From: Ohtaekwangia koreensis
Lineage (GTDB): Bacteria > Bacteroidota > Bacteroidia > Cytophagales > Cyclobacteriaceae
DNA length: 64,000 nt
Assembly (NCBI RefSeq): GCF_900167975.1
Contig: NZ_FUZU01000001.1
Coordinates: forward strand, 1,274,580 to 1,338,579
Direction: 5' to 3'
The first letter of the stretch is position 1, and each line of letters starts with the position of its first letter. Below, piece by piece: positions 37,204 through 44,714 of this stretch. A program made the translations under genes and the position numbers. The notes under the pieces were generated by a model, which saw nothing but the letters and a program-made list of their open reading frames with translations, was not told where the DNA came from and did not search any database.

Positions 37204-37578
37204 TCAATCGCCATCAATTTCAGTGATGTCAGCATCTCCCCACAAGCGTTCTAAAGCATAGAACTCTCTGCGATCTTTTCGAAACACATGCGCTACTACG
37301 TCTGTATAGTCGAGGAGCATCCACTCTTTATTGTTTTTTCCTTCTACATGCCATGGATTTTCTTTGAGCGCTTTGAAAACTTCAGCATCAATAGAATCTG
37401 CGATAGCATCGAGTTGCCTGTCCGAATTACCAGAGCAAACAATGAAGAAGTCAGCCACAGCATTTTTTACCTTTCGAAGATCCATGATAACGATGTCCGA
37501 TGCTTTTTTCTCTTGCATGCCCTTCACAATCACTTCACTTAGCTTTTCTGAATTGGCTCCCTTCCGTTTCTTTGCCAT
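37204..37578 (-). CDS. rsfS: Ribosomal silencing factor RsfS (124 aa)
   Basis: It binds ribosomal protein L14 and blocks joining of the ribosomal subunits when nutrients are short. The core VIMDLRKVKNAVADFFIVCSG and the later VEGKNNKEWMLLDYTDVVAHVF are the family's hallmark strands (DUF143). Length is typical. It is divergent from the biotin ligase gene (49-base gap) and upstream of ftsH on the same strand. Confidence 0.95.
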   Translation of the reverse strand: MAKKRKGANSEKLSEVIVKGMQEKKASDIVIMDLRKVKNAVADFFIVCSGNSDRQLDAIADSIDAEVFKALKENPWHVEGKNNKEWMLLDYTDVVAHVFRKDRREFYALERLWGDADITEIDGD

Positions 37579-37627
37579 TAAACTATATTCGTTTTTAGAT
37601 TAAACCATCAAAATTAATCAAAATACC

Positions 37628-38389
37628 TTGTATAAAATCCCTGCCAGTACCCTTTTCATGGGAAGCAACTTAGTTTTTATGCCGGAATGTCATTCAACTA
37701 ACACACTTGCCCTGCAACTATGCCAGCAATCTTCAACTCCGGAAGGTACTTTGGTAATTACCAATAATCAAACTGCTGGCCGCGGCCAACGTGGAAATGC
37801 ATGGGAAGCGGAGCCCGGGAAAAATCTGACACTCTCATTGATTTTGAAACCTGTGTTTCTAAATCTGAAGGATCAATTCTTTTTGAACATGATTATTTCA
37901 CTAGGTGTTTACGATTACTTTATAACGAAAAAAATTACCGATATACATATCAAGTGGCCAAATGATGTGATGGCCGGCAACAAAAAACTCTGTGGCATCT
38001 TAATCGAAAATCAGATACAAGGGTCTCAATTCGTACATTCTGTAGCAGGCATGGGCATCAATATCAATCAGCAACATTTTGGTGTAGGCACAGCTACTTC
38101 GTTGCACATGATAACAGGAATTCAATATACACTGCAGGATGAACTGGAACTTCTCTTACAAAAAATCGAAGCTCGTTACCTGCGACTTCGCCAGAACGCG
38201 CTCGATAAAATAAAAAATGATTATCTGGCCGTTCTATACTGGAAAGGAAAAAATCATCTCTTTAGTTCAAACGGACAAAATTTTTCTGGAACTATTGTGG
38301 GGATTGATGATACGGGCAGGCTTAAGGTGCAACGGGAAGATAATGCTGTGCAAGTTTTCGACCTGAAGGAAATCAGTTATGTGCAATAA
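37628..38389 (+). CDS. birA: Biotin--[acetyl-CoA-carboxylase] ligase
   Basis: It activates biotin with ATP and attaches it to the biotin carboxyl carrier protein. I keep the TTG start at 37628 because YKIPASTLFMG before the conserved ECHSTN strand is typical of this family in Bacteroidota; the first ATG at 37658 would cut it off. Motifs seen are TAGRGQRGNAWE, IKWPNDVM, KLCGILIEN and GMGININ. The protein is 253 aa and lacks a DNA-binding domain, so it is a monofunctional ligase. Confidence 0.92.
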   Translation: MYKIPASTLFMGSNLVFMPECHSTNTLALQLCQQSSTPEGTLVITNNQTAGRGQRGNAWEAEPGKNLTLSLILKPVFLNLKDQFFLNMIISLGVYDYFITKKITDIHIKWPNDVMAGNKKLCGILIENQIQGSQFVHSVAGMGININQQHFGVGTATSLHMITGIQYTLQDELELLLQKIEARYLRLRQNALDKIKNDYLAVLYWKGKNHLFSSNGQNFSGTIVGIDDTGRLKVQREDNAVQVFDLKEISYVQ

Positions 38390-38422
38390 TGAAGGTGAAA
38401 ATTATTCCAGCATCTTTGCACC

Positions 38423-39613
38423 ATGAATATTTTTTCTGATCGCAGTCGTATCATCATTACGTGCAACAAACGGTTAACACCTTATCTTGAGCTCGAGGTA
38501 ACAGACCTTGGCTTTACACTTACCCGAACATTTCAAACAGGAGTCGAGCTTGAAGGTACGGTAGCCGATTGTATCCGCCTGAACCTTAATCTGCGTTGTG
38601 CCAGCCAGGTACACTATTCACTCAAAGAATTTCACGCAGAGCATCCTGAGGCATTATACGATGTGCTGGTAAGAATGCCCTGGGAAAATATACTGTCCAA
38701 CGATAAGTATATATCTGTTACCTGTACAGTGGATCAGCTTACCGTGAATAACGAGATGTTTGTAAACGTTAAGGTGAAGGACGCTATTGTTGATCGTCTG
38801 CGAAGAGAAACCAGCGTTCGCCCTGACTCTGGCCCTGATATGACCGGTGTTGTGATTCACGTATACTGGAAAGAAGACAGGGGTGAAGTATTCATTGATA
38901 CTTCCGGTGAAACGTTGGCCAAGCACGGCTATAGAAAGATTCCCGGAAAAGCCCCCATGCTGGAAGCGCTTGCATCAGCAACGATCATGGCTAGCAAGTG
39001 GGATCGCCAGTCACCGTTTATCAACCCGATGTGTGGTTCAGGAACCATGGCGATTGAAGCTGCGCTCTTCGCTACCAACAGAAGGCCTGGTTTATATCGC
39101 AGCAATTATTCTTTCATGCACTTAAAGAATTATGACGAGCAGGTATACCAGACGGAATTACGCATGCTCCATGATCAGATTAAAGAAGTGCCCGATTTGT
39201 TGATTGAGGCAACCGACATCAGTGATGATGCTATTAATATCTCAAAGATCAATGCAGGTATAGCAGGCGTTGAAAAGTATATTCAGTTTGCTCAATGCGA
39301 TTTTGCCTTAACGGAAGTTCCGGAAGGCAAAAGTGGCGTGGTATACTTTAACCCCGAGTATGGCGAGCGATTAGGGGAGATTGATGAGTTGGAGATAACC
39401 TATGCCCGCATCGGTGATTTTCTGAAACAGAAATGCAAAGGATATACCGGCTATATCTTTACCGGCAATCTGGATCTTGCTAAAAAGATTGGCTTAAAGG
39501 CTCGAAGAAGAATAGAATTCTACAATGCCAAACTTGACTGCCGCCTGCTGGAATATGAATTATACGCAGGTAGTAAAGAGAGCGACAGAAAGGAAAAGGA
39601 AAGAAAAGAATAA
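38423..39613 (+). CDS. THUMP-domain class I RNA methyltransferase (RlmL N-terminal / Trm-G10-like)
   Basis: The N-terminal ~150 residues form ferredoxin-like and THUMP RNA-binding domains (VADCIRLNLNLRCASQVHY). The C-terminal Rossmann domain has the SAM motif NPMCGSGTMAIEAAL near residue 200 and the catalytic motif IV as FNPEYGERLGE near residue 310. Family members methylate N2 of guanine in 23S rRNA or tRNA. Motif IV is usually NPPY; here the second proline is glutamate. The C-terminal tail is highly charged. A terminator follows at 39630. Confidence 0.88.
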   Translation: MNIFSDRSRIIITCNKRLTPYLELEVTDLGFTLTRTFQTGVELEGTVADCIRLNLNLRCASQVHYSLKEFHAEHPEALYDVLVRMPWENILSNDKYISVTCTVDQLTVNNEMFVNVKVKDAIVDRLRRETSVRPDSGPDMTGVVIHVYWKEDRGEVFIDTSGETLAKHGYRKIPGKAPMLEALASATIMASKWDRQSPFINPMCGSGTMAIEAALFATNRRPGLYRSNYSFMHLKNYDEQVYQTELRMLHDQIKEVPDLLIEATDISDDAINISKINAGIAGVEKYIQFAQCDFALTEVPEGKSGVVYFNPEYGERLGEIDELEITYARIGDFLKQKCKGYTGYIFTGNLDLAKKIGLKARRRIEFYNAKLDCRLLEYELYAGSKESDRKEKERKE

Positions 39614-39629
39614 CGATTCCGTAAAACAT

Positions 39630-39661
39630 AACCTTCCGTTAATCACAGGAAGGTTTTTTTA
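39630..39661 (+). terminator. Rho-independent terminator after the THUMP methyltransferase
   Basis: An 8-bp stem AACCTTCC/GGAAGGTT (39630-39637 with 39648-39655) is followed by a T-run. It separates the methyltransferase from the ABC transporter genes. Confidence 0.88.
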
Positions 39662-39700
39662 TTTCATCATCACATATATATTGAAACGCAATCCACAGGT

Positions 39701-40336
39701 ATGATTTCAATTCACGATCTTTCATTTCAATATAGCGCAGGCAATAGCATCCGGTTTCCCGATTTCACGGTAACAAAGGGAGAACATTGTTTGCTGTTGG
39801 GAGAATCCGGCAGTGGTAAAACTACACTGCTTCATTTACTCGGAGGTTTACTGCGTAATTACGCAGGCTCGGTTAAAGTGGATAATACAGAGTTAGCGCA
39901 GTTATCAGAAACATCACTCGATCGTTTCAGAGGTCAGCATATCGGTTTTGTTTTTCAACGCAACCACCTCGTGTCAGCCTTATCTGTTGAAAAGAATTTG
40001 ATGCTCGCTCCTTATCTCGCAGGCTTGAAAATAAACACCGAACGTATCACGGAAGTGCTATCCGGATTAGGACTCGCAGAGAAACGCAAAAGCAGCGTAA
40101 CGCAGTTAAGCCACGGCCAGGCGCAACGTGTCGCGATTGCGCGTGCCGTATTAAATAAACCTTCCATCATTTTTGCAGATGAACCAACGTCTGCGTTGGA
40201 CGACAAGAATTGTGATCGCGTCATTCACATGTTGATGGATGTAGCGGCACAGAATCAGTCAACGTTGCTGGTTGCCACGCATGATCAACGGCTCAAAGAT
40301 AAAATTTCGAAACAGGTAAAATTATCGTCTTCATAA
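39701..40336 (+). CDS. ABC transporter ATP-binding protein (LolD/MacB type)
   Basis: The 211 aa nucleotide-binding subunit shows Walker A GESGSGKTT, the signature LSHGQAQRVAIARA, Walker B IIFADEPTSALD and an H-loop ATHDQRL. The LolD/MacB class partners with FtsX-like permeases rather than classic importers. The permease follows 53 bases downstream. With the CFFCGG proteins and COG0523 GTPase nearby, the set resembles the zinc-responsive PA4063-PA4066 type operon of Pseudomonas, which suggests a metal-related function rather than lipoprotein sorting. Confidence 0.92.
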   Translation: MISIHDLSFQYSAGNSIRFPDFTVTKGEHCLLLGESGSGKTTLLHLLGGLLRNYAGSVKVDNTELAQLSETSLDRFRGQHIGFVFQRNHLVSALSVEKNLMLAPYLAGLKINTERITEVLSGLGLAEKRKSSVTQLSHGQAQRVAIARAVLNKPSIIFADEPTSALDDKNCDRVIHMLMDVAAQNQSTLLVATHDQRLKDKISKQVKLSSS

Positions 40337-40389
40337 GTATATACCCCTTGCAGTTTGTATATACTATATCACGACTAATATAATATCAC

Positions 40390-41646
40390 ATGTCTATCTT
40401 CACACTCGTCTGGAATTACCTCAAAGCACGACCTCTCAATACGGCTATCAATATTCTGTTGCTTTCATTGGGTATAGCGGTTATCACAATATTGTTACTC
40501 TTTAATAAGCAGCTCGAACAAAAGATCACTGAAAATGCACGTGGTATAGATCTCGTGGTAGGAGCAAAAGGAAGCCCGCTGCAACTTATACTCTGTAATA
40601 TATTTCATGTAGATTTCCCTACCGGGAATATCAAACTCAACGAAGCAGAACGATTCGCGAAACACAGACTTGTAAAGCGCGCTATTCCCCTGGCATTGGG
40701 CGATAGTTATCAGTCGTATAGAATTGTTGGTACATCTCAACAATACGCTGAACTATATAAAGCAGAGTTACAGGAAGGCAACTGGTGGAAAAATACATTG
40801 GACGTTACTATAGGTGCGAACGTAGCGACTATAGCGCAGCTTAAGATCGGTGATAAATTTGCCAGTGCTCACGGGCTTGCCGAAGGCGGCCATACACACA
40901 ACGAACATCAATATCATGTAGTAGGTGTAATGAAAAGAACCAATACTGTATTGGACAATTTGATTCTTACCAACGTGGAAAGTGTATGGGAAATGCACGA
41001 AGAGCATGACTCAGAAGAGGCGCATGAAGATCATGCCGAGCTTCGCGATTCAAGTTTTATACCTTCACCTTTGGTGCCATCGATCGCCAAAGGAGACTCT
41101 GTAAAAGAGATTACCTCCATGTTGATTCAATACCGTTCTCCCATGGGGGCTATACAATTACCACGCCTGGTGAATTCACAAAGCAGCCTGCAGGCAGCAT
41201 CTCCCGCATTCGAAACGGCACGGTTGTTTTCGATTATGGGTGTAGGTGTAGATATACTGATGGCCTTTGCATACGTGCTCATATTTATTTCGGGGTTAAG
41301 TATATTTATTGCCTTGTATAACTCTTTAAAAGAGAGACGCTATGATCTGGCCATTATGCGTTCGATGGGAGCATCGCGCACAAAACTGTTTGTTTCTATT
41401 TTACTCGAAGGAGGAATATTAACCTTGCTGGGCAGTGTTATCGGCTTGCTGATGGGACACGGAGTATTGGTGCTGCTCTCAGCATTGGTGGAGGAAACAC
41501 AAAAAGCGGGCATTGATGGATTTGTTTTCTATCCGGAAGAGTGGATAATTTTGGTCGGAAGTTTGTTATTAGGGTTGTTATGCGCTGTTATTCCAGCAAT
41601 ACAGGCGTATCGTACCGATATATCGAAGGTGCTGGCAGGAAATTAA
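40390..41646 (+). CDS. FtsX/MacB-like ABC permease with histidine-rich loops (418 aa)
   Basis: The topology is one N-terminal helix, a large periplasmic domain (about residues 40-290) and three C-terminal helices, as in the FtsX/MacB fold. Two histidine- and acid-rich patches lie in the periplasmic domain: HGLAEGGHTHNEHQYH near residues 160-178 and MHEEHDSEEAHEDHAE near 200-217. Such patches commonly bind zinc or other divalent metals. It is the partner of the ATPase just upstream. Substrate and direction are not known; a role in zinc homeostasis is inferred from the patches and neighbours. Confidence 0.88.
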   Translation: MSIFTLVWNYLKARPLNTAINILLLSLGIAVITILLLFNKQLEQKITENARGIDLVVGAKGSPLQLILCNIFHVDFPTGNIKLNEAERFAKHRLVKRAIPLALGDSYQSYRIVGTSQQYAELYKAELQEGNWWKNTLDVTIGANVATIAQLKIGDKFASAHGLAEGGHTHNEHQYHVVGVMKRTNTVLDNLILTNVESVWEMHEEHDSEEAHEDHAELRDSSFIPSPLVPSIAKGDSVKEITSMLIQYRSPMGAIQLPRLVNSQSSLQAASPAFETARLFSIMGVGVDILMAFAYVLIFISGLSIFIALYNSLKERRYDLAIMRSMGASRTKLFVSILLEGGILTLLGSVIGLLMGHGVLVLLSALVEETQKAGIDGFVFYPEEWIILVGSLLLGLLCAVIPAIQAYRTDISKVLAGN

Positions 41647-41738
41647 TGGTGTTGACGACAGTGGGCTGGGTAGCCAGAGAAAATTAAGATATAGGTATAT
41701 AGTTTGTAAAGTAAGCATCAGGAAAATTAAAGATTAAT

Positions 41739-42182
41739 ATGCGTAAACTTAGTTTGATAGGAGCATTGTTACTGTGCGCAGGAAGTATACTGGCGCAGGG
41801 GAAAACGGATATGTGGGAGAGTTTTGCCAAAACGAAATTCGAACCCAAGTACTACGAGAAATTAGGAGAGTATCTTTTCTATCCTACATTTCCTGCAGAC
41901 ATCAAGGCGTTGGAAGGTAAAGAGATTACCGTGCAGGGATTTTACGTTCCTTTTGCTCCGGAGGATGGTAACTATATAATTATCTCCAAGTATCCCATGA
42001 GTCAGTGCTTCTTTTGTGGAGGTGGTGGTCCGGAATCTATTGCCGAAGTGAACTTTGCGAAAGAGCCGCGTAAATTTCAGGTAGATGATCTGATCACGGT
42101 GAAAGGAAAGTTAAAGCTTAATGCCGACAATCTTGACCATGTGAATTTCATTTTAACAGATGCCGTGCTGGTTAGCAAATAG
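41739..42182 (+). CDS. Small exported CFFCGG protein, DUF3299-like (first copy, 147 aa)
   Basis: A signal peptide ends near SILAQ. The mature domain carries the motif SQCFFCGGGGP near residue 90 and strands resembling the DUF3299/OB-like domain (LEGKEITVQGFYVP, ITVKGKLKLN). The paired cysteines suit metal binding. DUF3299 proteins accompany LolD/FtsX-like transporters in zinc-responsive loci of Proteobacteria, which matches the two genes just upstream. A close paralog is at 42949. The molecular role is not known. Confidence 0.82.
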   Translation: MRKLSLIGALLLCAGSILAQGKTDMWESFAKTKFEPKYYEKLGEYLFYPTFPADIKALEGKEITVQGFYVPFAPEDGNYIIISKYPMSQCFFCGGGGPESIAEVNFAKEPRKFQVDDLITVKGKLKLNADNLDHVNFILTDAVLVSK

Positions 42183-42219
42183 GGTATAAACATCTGCACC
42201 TTTCACGGTGCAATCATAT

Positions 42220-42864
42220 ATGAAGGAAGTAAAGATTTTTATATCCGATAGTATAGGCGAGGTATCTGCCAGTATACTAGAGCCACCTGCTATGGTGGCG
42301 ATGATGACGCTTGCTCATGGAGCCGGTGCGGGTATGAATCATTCTTTTATGGTGCGCTTGGCCGAAACATTGGGCGATCTTTCTATCGGTACGATACGGT
42401 TTAATCTTCCATACATGGAACAGGGAAAGAAAAGACCGGATACCCCAGCCGTTGCGCACAAGGCTATAGAGCGTGTTATTGAATATACCCTAGAGCATTA
42501 TCCAGGCATACCATTGTTTGTAAGCGGTAAATCTTTTGGTGGACGCATGACGTCTCAACTGCTCTCCAAGAAAACATTTGATAAAGTTAAGGCGATCATC
42601 TTCTATGGCTTTCCACTTCATCCCGCAGGAGCGCCAGCCATCGAACGCGCTGAACACCTTCAGCACATTCCTATACCCATGCTGTTTCTTCAGGGCACAC
42701 GCGATGCTTTAAGTGAATTGAATTTAATCACGAAAGTGTGCGCAACATTACCCAAAGCAAAGCTTGTCTCTTTTGAAGGTGCTGATCATTCATTCAAAGT
42801 AAAAAAGAACGAACTGATACAAGAGCTGGCGGAAGCCACTCAAGTATTCATACAAAGTATATAG
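42220..42864 (+). CDS. Alpha/beta hydrolase (dienelactone-hydrolase-like, COG3571 type)
   Basis: The ATG at 42220 is preferred to a GTG at 42208; the protein is 214 aa and has no signal peptide. Fold marks are TLAHGAGAGMNHSF, the nucleophile elbow VSGKSFGGRM (Ser at G-K-S-F-G), IPMLFLQGTRDAL with the acid residue, and GADHSFK with the histidine. This family is annotated as predicted hydrolases of unknown substrate. It sits between the two CFFCGG protein genes, 37 bases after the first. Confidence 0.85.
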   Translation: MKEVKIFISDSIGEVSASILEPPAMVAMMTLAHGAGAGMNHSFMVRLAETLGDLSIGTIRFNLPYMEQGKKRPDTPAVAHKAIERVIEYTLEHYPGIPLFVSGKSFGGRMTSQLLSKKTFDKVKAIIFYGFPLHPAGAPAIERAEHLQHIPIPMLFLQGTRDALSELNLITKVCATLPKAKLVSFEGADHSFKVKKNELIQELAEATQVFIQSI

Positions 42865-42892
42865 TCTCACAAGAATCAGAAAATTTATTATT

Positions 42893-42907
42893 TGCAACTA
42901 TGTTGCA
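42893..42907. promoter_or_regulatory. Fur/Zur-like operator, box 1 (perfect 6-3-6 palindrome)
   Basis: TGCAAC-TAT-GTTGCA is a perfect inverted repeat in the 6-3-6 form used by Fur-family regulators. It overlaps the proposed -33 element (GTTG at 42902-42905). A near copy lies 38 bases downstream. Which metal is sensed is inferred from the zinc-like genes around it. Confidence 0.65.
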
Positions 42908-42932
42908 TTTATTGTTTGTGTAATTATATTTG
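42902..42932 (+). promoter_or_regulatory. Promoter of the second CFFCGG gene
   Basis: TATATTTG at 42925-42932 matches the Bacteroidota -7 box TAnnTTTG. GTTG at 42902-42905, a 3 of 4 match to TTTG, lies exactly 19 bases upstream. The start codon at 42949 is only 17 bases from the -7 box, so the mRNA leader would be very short. Confidence 0.5.
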
Positions 42933-42945
42933 CATCGTTGTTGCA
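42931..42945. promoter_or_regulatory. Fur/Zur-like operator, box 2
   Basis: TGCATC-GTT-GTTGCA matches box 1 with one arm mismatch. It overlaps the end of the -7 box and the likely transcription start, and ends 3 bases before the ATG. Binding here would block transcription. Confidence 0.6.
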
Positions 42946-42948
42946 TTT

Positions 42949-43386
42949 ATGAGGTATGTACTGATTCTATTTTTGTTCACGGATTTATTTTCCGCACGCA
43001 CTTATTTAAGCGAGGATGGATGGGAGATATTGGCGAAAGTAAAATTCACGGAGAAGTTTCATAAAGAAGAGAATGAATATTACCTCTATCCGTTTTTCGA
43101 TAGTAAGATTCGTGCATATGAAGGTAAAGACTTCACGCTGAAAGGACATTATCTGCCAATGGATCTTGACAATAGTAGTACAATCATCCTTTCCAAATTT
43201 CCATACTCGATGTGTTTTTTCTGTGGAGGTGCCAGCCCTGCGTCTGTAGCAGAAGTATATTTTAAGACAAAGCCGCCCAAGTTCAAAGCCGATCAGATCA
43301 TCACTATAAAAGGCATTTTGAAACTTAACGATCGTGATATCGAGCACATGAATTTTATTTTGAAAGACGCAGAGCTCATAAAGTAA
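42949..43386 (+). CDS. Small exported CFFCGG protein, DUF3299-like (second copy, 145 aa)
   Basis: The ATG at 42949 is chosen over a TTG at 42892 because the longer version would run through the promoter and operator boxes. The start gives a short signal-like segment (MRYVLILFLFTDLFSA). The mature part closely parallels the copy at 41739: SMCFFCGGASPASVAEVYF against SQCFFCGGGGPESIAEVNF, and IKGILKLNDRDIEHMNFIL near the C-terminus. It has its own promoter overlapped by two Zur-like boxes, so it may be the low-zinc-induced copy. Function unknown; metal binding by the cysteine pair is inferred. Confidence 0.82.
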   Translation: MRYVLILFLFTDLFSARTYLSEDGWEILAKVKFTEKFHKEENEYYLYPFFDSKIRAYEGKDFTLKGHYLPMDLDNSSTIILSKFPYSMCFFCGGASPASVAEVYFKTKPPKFKADQIITIKGILKLNDRDIEHMNFILKDAELIK

Positions 43387-43502
43387 ATATGTGTTTTGTT
43401 TGTTGACACAAAGTATATAGGTCCACGCGTACATAGCGAGTAATGGTTTGCCAGACTATAAACAAATCTGCGTAAGCCTGTATATATTCTATACTATATT
43501 TT

Positions 43503-44714
43503 ATGAAGGATATTTTTAAATCAAGGAAGAAGCTTCCGGTAACAGTATTGTCTGGCTTTTTGGGAGCCGGTAAGACTACATTGCTAAACCATGTATTAAA
43601 CAATCGGCAGGGATTAAAAGTGGCTGTTATTGTAAATGACATGAGTGAAGTAAACATCGATGCCCGTTTGGTTACAAACGAAGTCCAACTATCGCGCACA
43701 GAGGAAAAACTGGTTGAATTGAGCAATGGGTGTATATGTTGCACGCTGCGTGACGACCTTATTCTTGAAGTGCAAAAATTGGTGAAGCAAAATAAATTTG
43801 ATTACCTGCTCATTGAAAGCACAGGTATATCAGAACCTATACCTGTAGCTCAGACCTTTAGCTTCGATACGGGCGATACACTATATGATCTTTCATTCAT
43901 CACACAACTTGATACCATGGTGACGGTAGTGGACGCACTTAATTTCTTTAAAGATTTTGGGAGTTCAGAGACACTGTTGAAACGTAATCTCACCGATGAT
44001 GTAGAAGATCAAAGAAGCATTGTAAACCTCCTTACCGATCAGATTGAATTTGCCGATGTTATTGTGCTAAACAAGACTGACCGGATTGCAGCAAACGAAC
44101 TGAAACTGCTTGAAGGCATTTTACATAAACTAAATCCAGGCGCCAGTATTATTAAATCGTCATTTGGAAAAATAGATCCACGTGCTATTCTCAATACTGG
44201 TGCATTCAATTATGAAAAGGCGTCACAAGCAGCAGGCTGGATTAAAGAATTAAACAATGAGCATACTCCTGAGACTGAAGAATATGGTATAGCTTCCTTT
44301 GTATTCCGGGCACACCGCCCTTTTCATCCGGAGCGACTGTGGAAGTACATACAAATAGACTTTCCGGGAAATATAGTGCGAAGTAAAGGTATATTCTGGC
44401 TTGCATCGCGACCTGACTATGCGCTGATCTGGAGCCAAGCTGGAGGATCGTCACAAGCAGAAGTATATGGTAAGTGGTGGGCATCAATACCGGAAGTGGA
44501 GCGTGTAAAGAATCCATCGTTCATACAAGACCGCGCGAGCATTATGAAGAAATGGAGTGCCGAATGGAGTGATCGTCTGAATGAACTGGTTATTATAGGA
44601 ACACAATTAGATGAAGAATTGGTGCGGAATGAACTTCAGGCATGTCTGCTCACAGACGATGAAGTAGAGAACTTTCATGCCGGGAGTATATTTCCGGATC
44701 CGTGGCCGCTATAA
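43503..44714 (+). CDS. COG0523 (CobW/ZagA-type) GTPase, putative metal chaperone (403 aa)
   Basis: A G3E-family GTPase with Walker [15 protein letters not shown], the metal-binding motif [11 protein letters not shown] (CXCC), the switch segment ESTGISEP and the guanine motif NKTD. The C-terminal CobW domain follows from about residue 260. Family members deliver zinc, cobalt or nickel; the subgroup near Zur-regulated genes serves in zinc starvation. The small CFFCGG gene with Zur-like boxes lies 116 bases upstream on the same strand, so cotranscription is possible. Its stop abuts the stop of the convergent patatin gene. Confidence 0.92.
   Translation: MKDIFKSRKKLPVTVLSGFLGAGKTTLLNHVLNNRQGLKVAVIVNDMSEVNIDARLVTNEVQLSRTEEKLVELSNGCICCTLRDDLILEVQKLVKQNKFDYLLIESTGISEPIPVAQTFSFDTGDTLYDLSFITQLDTMVTVVDALNFFKDFGSSETLLKRNLTDDVEDQRSIVNLLTDQIEFADVIVLNKTDRIAANELKLLEGILHKLNPGASIIKSSFGKIDPRAILNTGAFNYEKASQAAGWIKELNNEHTPETEEYGIASFVFRAHRPFHPERLWKYIQIDFPGNIVRSKGIFWLASRPDYALIWSQAGGSSQAEVYGKWWASIPEVERVKNPSFIQDRASIMKKWSAEWSDRLNELVIIGTQLDEELVRNELQACLLTDDEVENFHAGSIFPDPWPL

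Noticed and set aside
39701-41646. LolCDE lipoprotein release system
   Set aside because: The permease has histidine-rich loops and is followed by DUF3299-like and COG0523 genes, which fits a metal-linked transporter better; a single permease gene is present.
42892-42948. TTG start at 42892 extending the second CFFCGG protein by 19 residues
   Set aside because: The extension would run through the two palindromes and the -7 box and adds a cysteine-rich stretch unlike a signal peptide; the ATG at 42949 gives a better one.
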